Part shown: in pieces, positions 35,655 through 43,159 of the stretch
How positions within the stretch are numbered: the stretch's first letter is position 1
Layout of the letters: each line of letters begins with the position of its first letter
Source of the DNA: Dongia_A sp035695765
GTDB taxonomy: Bacteria > Pseudomonadota > Alphaproteobacteria > Dongiales > Dongiaceae
Assembly: GCA_035695765.1 (NCBI GenBank)
Contig: DASRRI010000110.1
Location: 9,465 to 73,464, forward strand
DNA length: 64,000 nt
Direction of reading: 5' to 3'
Program-made: the position numbers and the translations under genes
The notes under the pieces: model-generated
The model's database searches: none
Seen by the model: the letters and a program-made list of their open reading frames with translations, nothing else
What the model was told of the DNA's origin: nothing

Positions 35655-36744
35655 GGGCGACCCCCTCGAACAAAGCGGAGCGGACGGCGCGGCCACTTTG
35701 CTTATCGAACAAGGAGAGCCGGTCGGCAGCAAAGCGCAAGCCGACATTGTCGCCCGGCCTCACCTCGCCGCTGGATTTGGTGCGGGCCTTCACTTGACCG
35801 AACGGCGTGTTGATGGTGACGATCTGTGTCGTCCCCAGATACTCGCTGCCATAGACAGAACCGCGCAGGGCGGAGTCGTCGTCGAATGCGATGTGCTCTG
35901 GCCGAACGCCCAGCGCGAGATCGCGTGGTGCCACATCCTCGTGCAGCACAGGCATACGGATGAGCGCGTCGCCGAGGTGCGCTTCGCCCGCTCCGCGCTG
36001 AATGCCGGAATGAAAGTGCAGGAAGTTCATGGGCGGTGAGCCGATGAAATCCGCGACGAACATGCTGGCGGGCCTGGCATAGATCTCCTGCGGCGGTCCG
36101 AATTGCTCGATCACGCCCCGATTCATCACCGCGATCTTGTCCGCCATGGACATGGCTTCGACCTGGTCGTGGGTGACATACACCGTCGTCGCTTTCAGCC
36201 GGTTGTGCAGGCCGCGCAATTCGCCGCACATCAGATGCCGAAACTCGGAATCGAGGGCGCCCAGTGGCTCATCCATCAGGAAGCACATCGGCTCCCGTAC
36301 GATGGCGCGGCCGAGGGCCACGCGTTGGCGGTCGCCGCCGGAGAGGCCGGAGACCGACTTGTTGAGGATGTGCTCGATCCGCAGGATGCGCGCGGCCTCC
36401 TGTACGCGCCGGTTGATCTCCGCCTGCGCCATGCCTTGGCACTTGAGGGAAAAGCCGATGTTTTTGCGCACGTTCATGTGGGGATAGAGCGCGAATAGCT
36501 GGAATACGAAGGCGATGTCCCGCTCCGCCGCGCGCTTGAACGTGACGTCATCGCCGCCAAGCAGGATGCGGCCCGATGTCGGCAGCTCCAGCCCGGCGAT
36601 CATGCGCAAGGTCGTAGTCTTGCCGCAGCCCGATGGGCCAAGCAGGACAAAGAACTCGCCGTTCTCCACAAGGAAGTTGGAATCCTTGACCGCGGCGAAA
36701 TCGCCGAAGCTCTTCTGGAGGTTTTCGACCCGGATCTCGGCCAT
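35647..36744 (-). CDS. CUT1-type ABC transporter ATPase (first)
   Basis: 365 residues. Walker A is LLGPSGCGKTTTLRM, signature GLSGGDRQRVALGRAI, Walker B CFLMDEPLGALD, H-loop YVTHDQVEAM, and a TOBE/OB domain follows. It is the MalK/UgpC type, in an operon with its own permeases. Although paralogous to the next gene, it is clearly distinct in sequence, arguing for a heterodimer rather than a recent duplication. It starts 3 bases after the small membrane protein gene. Confidence 0.92.
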   Translation of the reverse strand: MAEIRVENLQKSFGDFAAVKDSNFLVENGEFFVLLGPSGCGKTTTLRMIAGLELPTSGRILLGGDDVTFKRAAERDIAFVFQLFALYPHMNVRKNIGFSLKCQGMAQAEINRRVQEAARILRIEHILNKSVSGLSGGDRQRVALGRAIVREPMCFLMDEPLGALDSEFRHLMCGELRGLHNRLKATTVYVTHDQVEAMSMADKIAVMNRGVIEQFGPPQEIYARPASMFVADFIGSPPMNFLHFHSGIQRGAGEAHLGDALIRMPVLHEDVAPRDLALGVRPEHIAFDDDSALRGSVYGSEYLGTTQIVTINTPFGQVKARTKSSGEVRPGDNVGLRFAADRLSLFDKQSGRAVRSALFEGVAHG

Positions 36745-36747
36745 CGC

Positions 36748-36957
36748 CTACTCCGGGAACTTGCTGACGATGGTGAACATCAATGTACCCGCAAGTACGA
36801 CGGTAAAGGACCACCCATAGAGCACGATGGAGAACGGCTGCACCAGCATGAAGACGCCGAGGATGATCAGCCCGACGGCGACATTTTCCATGAGGCCGCG
36901 TCTGGCCCAGCGCGGCCAGCGCTTTGTGGTCGCGGTCGAATGAGCTTGGTCGGTCAT
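36748..36957 (-). CDS. small membrane protein of the ABC operon
   Basis: 69 residues from ATG 36957, whose ATGA overlaps the permease stop; the frame to 37068 is read-through. After a basic, soluble N-terminus (KRWPRWARRGL) come two membrane helices (about 24-41 and 46-62: VAVGLIILGVFMLVQPF and VLYGWSFTVVLAGTLMF). The position between permeases and ATPases matches the small GlpU gene of rhizobial glycerol importers, but the sequence does not look like DUF2160. I infer an importer accessory subunit. Confidence 0.7.
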   Translation of the reverse strand: MTDQAHSTATTKRWPRWARRGLMENVAVGLIILGVFMLVQPFSIVLYGWSFTVVLAGTLMFTIVSKFPE

Positions 36958-37910
36958 TTGCGCACCGCGCCGAAGGTGATGCCGCGCAACAGGTGTTTCC
37001 GCAGCAGCACTGTGAAGACCACGATCGGTATCAGGAACAAGGTGGTGCCCGCCCCGACGGCGGGCCAATCCATGCCGCCTTCACCGATGATGGTCGGGAT
37101 GAACGGCGGCGCGGTCTGCGCCTTGCCCGAGGTCAGCAGCACCGCAAACGCATATTCGTTCCAGGCGAAGATCAGGCAGAAGATCGCGGTGGCGGCGATG
37201 CCGGTCGAGGCCTGCGGCAGCACCACCTTGAAGAAGGCATGCAGGCGCGAATAGCCGTCGATCATCGCGGCTTCCTCGTATTCCCGCGGGATCTCGTCAA
37301 TGAAGCCCTTGAGCAGCCAAACTGCGAGCGACACGTTCACTGCGGTATAGAGCAGGATCATGCCCAACGCGGAATCCGACAAGCCGAGTGCGCGGTACAT
37401 CAGGTAGATCGGGATCGCCACCGCGATCGGCGGCATCATGCGCGTCGAGAGGATGAAGAACAGCAGGTCGTCGGCGAGCGGAATCTTGAAGCGCGAGAAC
37501 GCATAGGCCGAAAACACGCCAAGCGAAACCGCGAGGAACGTCGATCCAAAGGCGATGATCAGCGAGTTGATGAAGCGCGGCACATAATTTGATGGGCCGG
37601 CAATCACCATTTCGCGCTTTCTCGTCACCGTATCGCACGTGCCCTGCGGTGGCCCGAGCGCCTCGATAAAATCGGCTGTCTGCCTGGTGCGGGTGGTGAA
37701 GAGGTTACAGAATCCTTCGAGAGACGGATCGAACACGACCTTCGGCGGATAAGAGATGGAATCGGGCGGCGTCTTCCAGCCAGTAGCGAAGATCCAGGCC
37801 AGCGGCACCATGGTGATGAGCGCATAGAGAATCACAAGGAAGCCGGCAATCCGCTTCGAATTCGCGGAGGGCTCCACGACGGAATGGGCAGTGCTGGCAG
37901 CGGCGCTCAT
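36954..37910 (-). CDS. CUT1-type ABC transporter permease (MalG-like)
   Basis: 318 residues from ATG 37910, coupled to the preceding permease by ATGA; the long frame to 38192 is read-through. Six membrane helices and the EAA coupling loop (EIPREYEEAAMIDGYSRLHAFFKVVLPQASTGIAATAIF) identify a MalG-type subunit. A periplasmic insert of about 60 residues between the first two helices contains two cysteines (EGFCNLF, GTCDTV). It also overlaps the small membrane gene downstream by 4 bases. Confidence 0.93.
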   Translation of the reverse strand: MSAAASTAHSVVEPSANSKRIAGFLVILYALITMVPLAWIFATGWKTPPDSISYPPKVVFDPSLEGFCNLFTTRTRQTADFIEALGPPQGTCDTVTRKREMVIAGPSNYVPRFINSLIIAFGSTFLAVSLGVFSAYAFSRFKIPLADDLLFFILSTRMMPPIAVAIPIYLMYRALGLSDSALGMILLYTAVNVSLAVWLLKGFIDEIPREYEEAAMIDGYSRLHAFFKVVLPQASTGIAATAIFCLIFAWNEYAFAVLLTSGKAQTAPPFIPTIIGEGGMDWPAVGAGTTLFLIPIVVFTVLLRKHLLRGITFGAVRK

Positions 37911-38860
37911 CGCTGCTTCACCTTGTTCAGGGCTTTGACGTAGATGTTCGCGAGGCCGAACACCACAACGAACAGGATGATCGCGAATGCAGAGGAATAG
38001 CCGGTGCGGTACGCTTCGAACGCCTGGCGCTTCAGCGTGATGGAGGCAAGCTCGGTGGTTGAGCCGGGGCCGCCACCGGTCAACAGCATTACCATGTCGA
38101 ACATCTTGAAATTCTCGATGCCGCGGAACAGGACCGCCAGCATGATGAAAGGCAGCGCCATGGGCAGCGTGATGGACCAGAACTGCCGCCACTTGGATGC
38201 GCGGTCGACCTCCGCCGCTTCATAGATGTAGTCCGGGATCGAGCGCAGGCCAGCGAGACAGATCAGCATCACGTAAGGCGTCCACATCCAGGTATCGACG
38301 ATCACGATGGCCCAGGGTGCGAGCGTTACCGAGCCCAGCATCTCGAACGACGACGGTGGGATGCCGGTAAAGAAAGAGACGACGTAGTTGAACAGCCCGA
38401 TCTGCGGCTGATAGAGGAACTTCCAGAAATTGCCGACCACGGCCGGCGACAGCATCATCGGAATGAGGATGATGGTCGTCCAGAACGCGTGGCCGCGGAA
38501 CTTGCGATCGATGAGGTAGGCGAGGCTGAAGCCGATCAGGGTCTGGAACAGGATGGTCCAGAACACGAAGTGCGCCGTCGCCTGCATCGCGCCCCACACT
38601 TCAGGCGAGCTCAGGATGTCGCGGTACCACTTCAATCCGACATTGATGACCGGCCGGTTGGGCCGGTTCGACGCGTAGTTGGTGAAGCTGAGATAGACCG
38701 TCCAGATCAGCGGAAAGATGTTGATCGCCAGCAGCAGGATCATTGTCGGAGCGATGAACATCCAGGCAATGGTCCGGTCGGAGAGGCCGCGTACCGCCCG
38801 GCCGAATGTCGGTGGCGTCGCTGTGGCGGCCCGGGCGGCTATGACGTCGATATCAGGCAT
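37907..38860 (-). CDS. CUT1-type ABC transporter permease (MalF-like)
   Basis: 317 residues with six membrane helices (first at about 35-58: FIAPTMILLLAINIFPLIWTV). The EAA loop reads SIPDYIYEAAEVDRASKWRQFWSITLPMALPFI. It pairs with the next gene product to form the importer channel. A stem-loop at 38880-38910 lies between it and the upstream binding-protein gene. Confidence 0.93.
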   Translation of the reverse strand: MPDIDVIAARAATATPPTFGRAVRGLSDRTIAWMFIAPTMILLLAINIFPLIWTVYLSFTNYASNRPNRPVINVGLKWYRDILSSPEVWGAMQATAHFVFWTILFQTLIGFSLAYLIDRKFRGHAFWTTIILIPMMLSPAVVGNFWKFLYQPQIGLFNYVVSFFTGIPPSSFEMLGSVTLAPWAIVIVDTWMWTPYVMLICLAGLRSIPDYIYEAAEVDRASKWRQFWSITLPMALPFIMLAVLFRGIENFKMFDMVMLLTGGGPGSTTELASITLKRQAFEAYRTGYSSAFAIILFVVVFGLANIYVKALNKVKQR

Positions 38861-38879
38861 GCGAAATCCCTGGCTCCTG

Positions 38880-38910
38880 CGGCATCCCCGGCTCTACACC
38901 GGGGATGCCG
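38880..38910 (-). repeat. 12-bp stem-loop after the binding-protein gene
   Basis: Bases 38880-38891 pair perfectly with 38899-38910 around a 7-base loop. It lies in the 78-base gap between the binding-protein stop (38939) and the MalF-like permease start (38860). No T-run follows on the minus strand, so it should not stop transcription fully. Similar hairpins in malE-malF protect the upstream message and keep binding protein in excess; that role here is inference. Confidence 0.75.
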
Positions 38911-38938
38911 TCGCGGGAGAAATGGCGGACCTAGAGTA

Positions 38939-40255
38939 TTAAATCTTGCCTTCTTCCTGGAAGATAGCTGTCCAGTCCTGAATAAGACCGTCGAGCGCCT
39001 CTTTCGCCGTGCCCTTGTCGGCCACGACATAGTCGTGCAGCCGCTTCTGCATAGCCTGCAGCAGCGAGGCATAGGCGGGTTCCTGCCAGAAATCCTGCAC
39101 GCCGCCCATGGCCTCGAGGAACTGCGCGGCAAAGGGCTGCGAGTCCTTGAAGCTGGGATCATTCAGCACGGCGTTGTGGCAGGCATAGCCACCCAGCGAC
39201 CACCACTTCTTCTGCACGTCGGGCTGGGCGAACCATTTGATATAGTTGAGGGCCGCATCCATGTGGTCGGTGTTGGCGACCACCGAGATACCCTGGCCGC
39301 CGAGCGTGGAGGCCGCGACCTTCTCGCCCGGATTGACGAAGAAGCCGGTCTTGGATCCGACATTCTCGTCCTTCGCCATGCCCGGCATGAAGGCGAACCA
39401 GTTCATCATCATGGCGACCTGGCCCGATTTGAACGCATCGAGGCCTTCGCCCATGTAGCTGTCGGTGTAGCCCGGAGGCGTGCAGCACTTGTAGATGGCC
39501 TTGTACATCTCAAGGCCCTTCACGGCGTCCGCGGAATTCACGGCGCCTTCCATGTCGTATTTGCCGGGCGTGTTCTCGTATTTGAAGCCGTAGGGATAGA
39601 GCGCTGAGGTCGCGCCCATGGTGATGCCTTCGGAGGCGCGCTCGGTGAAGATCGCGGCGCCATAGACCTTCTTGCCGTCGATCTCGCGGTTCTGGAAGAA
39701 CTCGGCCGTATCCTTCAACTCGTCCCAGGTCTTGGGCGGGGCAAGGTCGCGGCCATATTTCTTCTTGTACTCGGCCTGCAGCTCCGGCTTCGCGAACCAG
39801 TCCTTGCGATAGAACCAGCCATTGGCATCACCCATTGCCGGCAGCGCCCAATAGTTCGGCGTACCCTTGGGCCAGGTGGAATAGGCGTAGACGGTGGCGG
39901 GCGCGAAGTCCGACATCTTGATTCCTTCCTTGTCGAAGAAATCGTTCAGCTTCACGTAATAGCCGTTCTCGGCAGAGCCGCCGATCCACTGCGAATCACC
40001 GATCAGCAGATCGCACAGCTTGCCGCCGGAATTGAGTTCGTTGAGCATACGGTCAGCGAAGTTCGGCCATGGCACGAACTCGAACTTCATGTCGACGCCG
40101 GATTGCTTGGTGAAGTCCTTCGACAGTTCGACCAGTGCATTGGCCGGGTCCCATGCCGCCCAGCAAAGCGTGATCGTCTCGGCCTTCGCCTGGTCCATCG
40201 GGCCAAACGCGACAGCAGCAGCCAGCGCGGCTGCGCTCGCCAATAACTTCCTCAT
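38939..40255 (-). CDS. CUT1-type periplasmic substrate-binding protein
   Basis: 438 residues from ATG 40255 with a GGGAGG site; the frame to 40390 lacks one. Sec signal peptide MRKLLASAAALAAAVAFG...AKA. The mature protein is a family-1 extracellular binding fold (ITLCWAAWDPANALVELSKDFTKQSG; ALPAMGDANGWFYRKDWF; GGQGISVVANTDHMDAALNYIKWFAQPD). No sugar can be read from it. As first gene of the ABC/Dha operon it should deliver the substrate eventually phosphorylated by DhaKLM, or a precursor such as glycerol or another polyol. Confidence 0.92.
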   Translation of the reverse strand: MRKLLASAAALAAAVAFGPMDQAKAETITLCWAAWDPANALVELSKDFTKQSGVDMKFEFVPWPNFADRMLNELNSGGKLCDLLIGDSQWIGGSAENGYYVKLNDFFDKEGIKMSDFAPATVYAYSTWPKGTPNYWALPAMGDANGWFYRKDWFAKPELQAEYKKKYGRDLAPPKTWDELKDTAEFFQNREIDGKKVYGAAIFTERASEGITMGATSALYPYGFKYENTPGKYDMEGAVNSADAVKGLEMYKAIYKCCTPPGYTDSYMGEGLDAFKSGQVAMMMNWFAFMPGMAKDENVGSKTGFFVNPGEKVAASTLGGQGISVVANTDHMDAALNYIKWFAQPDVQKKWWSLGGYACHNAVLNDPSFKDSQPFAAQFLEAMGGVQDFWQEPAYASLLQAMQKRLHDYVVADKGTAKEALDGLIQDWTAIFQEEGKI

Positions 40256-40405
40256 TGGTTTTCCTCCCACTGTTGAGATCCCACTCCCGAGCGCCCTGCC
40301 GCCGGGAGATCCCAACCCCGTCCACTTGGCCGTGGCTGGGCTTGTTATGCTTGTTGATGCCGCCGTTGCCGCGTCCCTGACTTTACTCAAGCGGCCTCGT
40401 CGTGA

Positions 40406-40434
40406 TGTTTAGTATTACACGAAGATACTAAACA
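40406..40434. promoter_or_regulatory. probable operator, 10-bp perfect inverted repeat
   Basis: TGTTTAGTAT (40406-40415) and ATACTAAACA (40425-40434) are exact inverted copies with a 9-base spacer. The repeat covers the -10 and spacer of the predicted minus-strand promoter, the placement expected for a repressor site. The adjacent LacI-family protein is the natural candidate, though most LacI operators lack so long a spacer. Confidence 0.7.
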
Positions 40435-40440
40435 TTGCAA
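40412..40440 (-). promoter_or_regulatory. predicted promoter of the ABC/Dha operon
   Basis: On the minus strand TTGCAA (40440-40435) and TAATAC (40417-40412) are separated by 17 bases, a good sigma-70-like spacing with 4/6 and 5/6 consensus matches. The operator at 40406-40434 overlaps it. Transcription would start about 150 bases before the binding-protein ATG. Confidence 0.55.
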
Positions 40441-40562
40441 TGAACATTCGGCAGCGTGTGTCAAACCGCATTGAAATTTTCGCGTTGCAGCGCAGCATTT
40501 TAGGGATTCACCTTGCTCATGCGCGCTCCACGGGCAGTGCTCGGCACTAAACAGAGTGCATT

Positions 40563-40616
40563 GCAACTCAACACTCCATCATTGCCTCTGAGGTGTTCAC
40601 CTCAAAAATGAGTTGC
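40563..40616. promoter_or_regulatory. nested inverted repeats upstream of the LacI gene
   Basis: GCAACTCA (40563-40570) is the exact inverse of TGAGTTGC (40609-40616). Between them lies a second inverted repeat, TGAGGTG (40589-40595) and CACCTCA (40598-40604), with a two-base centre. Either could be an operator, or in RNA the outer pair could form a stem 33 bases before the LacI start codon. Confidence 0.55.
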
Positions 40617-40648
40617 GCACGTCAGGTGCTCGGAGCAATCTGCGCCGC

Positions 40649-41686
40649 ATGTCCAATCGTCATCGGCGCACCACCCTGGTCGACGTGGCCGAAGCAGCGG
40701 GGGTCAGTCTCGCGACGGTCGACCGCGTGCTCAATCACCGCCCCGGCGTCAGCCCGCGGACCATGGAGCGCGTCGAGCAATCGCTGGTGCGTCTCGGCTA
40801 CCGTCCTGATCCCGCAGCGGTGCGACTGGCGCGCGGCATCCAGTATCAGTTCTGCTTCGTGCTGCCGACCGGCACCAACACCTTCATGAGCCTGCTGGCA
40901 TCACAGGTCGACCGTACTCTGATCTCGCTGGCGGAGCAGCAGGCCTATGGTGATGTGGTGCGCGTCGACGTGTTCGATCCGCAGGTGCTGGCCGATACGC
41001 TGCGCGGCCTGATCGGCAAGTATCACGGCGTCGCGACGGTTGCGCTCGATCATCCCGTGGTGCGCGATGCCATCAACGCGATGGTGGATGCCGGCATGGT
41101 GGTCGTCACGTTGGTGTCCGACGTGCCGAATTCGCGCCGGCACCGCTATGTCGGGATCGATAATTCCGCGGCAGGACGGACGGTCGCGACCTTGATGGGG
41201 CGCTTTGCGGGGCAGCGTCCCGGGCCAGTGGGTTTGATCGCCGGCAGTCTGGCCTTGCGCGATCATGCGGAACGCATGTTCGGTTTCCAGCAGGTGATCG
41301 CTTCGGAATTTCCGCATCTGCGCACCCTGCCCGCGCTCGAGGGGCGTGATGATACGCAACGCTGCCGCCAAGTCGCGGAAAAGCTGCTGGCCGAACAGCC
41401 AGACCTGGTCGGCATCTACTCCGTCGGCGCGGGCAACCGTGGCATCGGCGAGGCGCTGGAAACGGTGGGCCGCGCGCGCGAGGTGCTTTTCATCGCCCAT
41501 GAATTGACGGACTTCTCGCGCCGTTATTTGATCAACGGCACCATGGCTGCGATCATCAACCAGGACCCGGGACATGAGGCGCGGTCGGCCGCCCGCATCC
41601 TTCTGGCGCGCTGCACGAATCAGCTCGTGATCGACGACCAGGAGCGGATCCGGATCGATATCTTCCTGCGCGACAACCTTCCCTGA
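40649..41686 (+). CDS. LacI-family regulator of the xyl/ABC-dha locus
   Basis: 345 residues from ATG 40649 (an in-frame TTG at 40613 is less likely). The N-terminal LacI helix-turn-helix and hinge are TLVDVAEAAGVSLATVDRVLNHRPGVSPRTMERVEQSLVRLGYRPDPAAVRLARG, and a periplasmic-binding-like sensor domain follows. It heads the xylB-xylA operon and is divergent from the ABC/Dha operon, so it can control both. The inducer is probably a sugar or its phosphate. Confidence 0.92.
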   Translation: MSNRHRRTTLVDVAEAAGVSLATVDRVLNHRPGVSPRTMERVEQSLVRLGYRPDPAAVRLARGIQYQFCFVLPTGTNTFMSLLASQVDRTLISLAEQQAYGDVVRVDVFDPQVLADTLRGLIGKYHGVATVALDHPVVRDAINAMVDAGMVVVTLVSDVPNSRRHRYVGIDNSAAGRTVATLMGRFAGQRPGPVGLIAGSLALRDHAERMFGFQQVIASEFPHLRTLPALEGRDDTQRCRQVAEKLLAEQPDLVGIYSVGAGNRGIGEALETVGRAREVLFIAHELTDFSRRYLINGTMAAIINQDPGHEARSAARILLARCTNQLVIDDQERIRIDIFLRDNLP

Positions 41687-41701
41687 TCAAGGCGTGCTGG
41701 C

Positions 41702-43159
41702 ATGTTCATTGGCATCGATCTCGGTACGTCTTCGATCAAGAGCATCTTGATCGACGAAGACGGCCGCCTCATTGCGACCGCCTCGGAGCCCTTGCAGGTC
41801 AGTCGCCCTGCCCCGGGCTTTTCCGAGCAGGATCCCGAAAGCTGGTATCGCGCGACCATCGCCAGCCTCGACAAGATTGCCAAGCAGGCGCCGCGCGAGA
41901 TGGCGGCGGTGCGCGGCATCGGTCTTTCCGGCCAGCAGCACGGCGCCACGTTGCTGGACAAATCCGGCGCTGTCCTGCGTCCCTGCATCCTGTGGAACGA
42001 CGTGCGATCGGCGCAGGAATGCCAGGAGCTGGAAGAACGCCTGCCCGATCTCCGCCGCATCACCGGCAACCCGACTCTCCCGGGATTTACCGCGCCCAAG
42101 CTGGTGTGGGTCAAGAAGCATGAGCCGGAGATCTTCCGGCGCATCGGCAAGGTGCTGCTGCCCAAGGCCTATCTTCGCTATCGGCTGAGCGGCGAGTTCA
42201 TCGAGGACATGTCGGATGCTTCCGGCACAGCCTGGCTCGAAGTGGGCAAGCGCGCCTGGTCGAAGGCGGCGCTGGAGGCGACGGACCTATCGCTCGATCA
42301 CATGCCGGCGCTTGTCGAAGGCACCGCGCCGTCCGGCTGCCTGCATGCAGAGTTGGCGAAGCGCTGGGGCATGGCAAGCGCGCCGGTGATCGCGGGGAGC
42401 GCTGGCGACAATGCGGCCGGAGCGGTGGCGCTGGGCGCGATTCATCCGGGCGACGCCTTCGTCTCGCTCGGCACATCCGGCGTGCTGTGGGCGACGACAG
42501 CCGGCTTCGCGCCGAATACGACGGCAGCCGTTCATGCCTTCTGCCATTGCGTCCCGAGCACCTGGCACCAGATGGGCGTGATCCTGTCAGCTGCGTCCTG
42601 CTTGTCGTGGCTGTCGGGCGTGGTCGGCGTTGCCGAGGGCGAGCTGCTGAAAGAACTGGGCGACACGCTCGACCGTCCGAGCTCAGTCGTGTTCCTTCCC
42701 TATCTCTCCGGCGAACGCACGCCGCACAATGATGCCAACATTCGCGGTGCGTTTGCGGGCATGTCCCATGATAGCTCGCGCCTCACCCTCGCCCAATCCG
42801 TCATGGAAGGCGTCGCCTTTGCCATGCGCGACTGCCTCGAGGCCTTGCGCGCGGCAGGCACGCACCTCAAGTCTGTCGATGCAATCGGCGGCGGCGCGCG
42901 CTCGCGATTGTGGCTGGCGATCATTGCCAACGTGCTCGACCTGCCGATCAACCGGCTGGCGGATAGCGAAGTCAGCGGCGCCATGGGCGGCGCCCTGCTG
43001 GGCCGCATGGCAGCGACGGGCGAAGCGCCAACCGCCGTCTGCAAACCGCCGCGCCGGATCGAAACGCTGGAACCACGCGCGGCGTTGCGCGATGCCTACG
43101 CGGAATCCTATGCCCGCTACCGCAAGCTTTACCCCGCCATCAAGGAGGCAACCCGATGA
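41702..43159 (+). CDS. xylB: xylulokinase
   Basis: 485 residues of the FGGY kinase family. The N-terminal phosphate loop is GIDLGTSSIKSILIDEDG, the substrate segment GLSGQQHGATLLD is XylB-like, and catalytic D236 lies in AGSAGDNAAGAV. It phosphorylates D-xylulose in the cytoplasm. It follows the regulator by 15 bases and overlaps xylA by 4 bases, which strengthens the assignment over other FGGY kinases. Confidence 0.93.
   Translation: MFIGIDLGTSSIKSILIDEDGRLIATASEPLQVSRPAPGFSEQDPESWYRATIASLDKIAKQAPREMAAVRGIGLSGQQHGATLLDKSGAVLRPCILWNDVRSAQECQELEERLPDLRRITGNPTLPGFTAPKLVWVKKHEPEIFRRIGKVLLPKAYLRYRLSGEFIEDMSDASGTAWLEVGKRAWSKAALEATDLSLDHMPALVEGTAPSGCLHAELAKRWGMASAPVIAGSAGDNAAGAVALGAIHPGDAFVSLGTSGVLWATTAGFAPNTTAAVHAFCHCVPSTWHQMGVILSAASCLSWLSGVVGVAEGELLKELGDTLDRPSSVVFLPYLSGERTPHNDANIRGAFAGMSHDSSRLTLAQSVMEGVAFAMRDCLEALRAAGTHLKSVDAIGGGARSRLWLAIIANVLDLPINRLADSEVSGAMGGALLGRMAATGEAPTAVCKPPRRIETLEPRAALRDAYAESYARYRKLYPAIKEATR

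Larger units (their letters stand above)
40256..40648. other. 393-base divergent control region
   Basis: No gene is seen in this region between the ABC operon and the LacI gene. It holds a predicted minus-strand promoter overlapped by a 10-bp inverted repeat near its middle. A nested pair of inverted repeats follows close to the LacI start, along with an extra half-site-like ACTAAACA at 40546-40553. The ABC transcript would carry a leader of about 155 bases. Confidence 0.75.
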
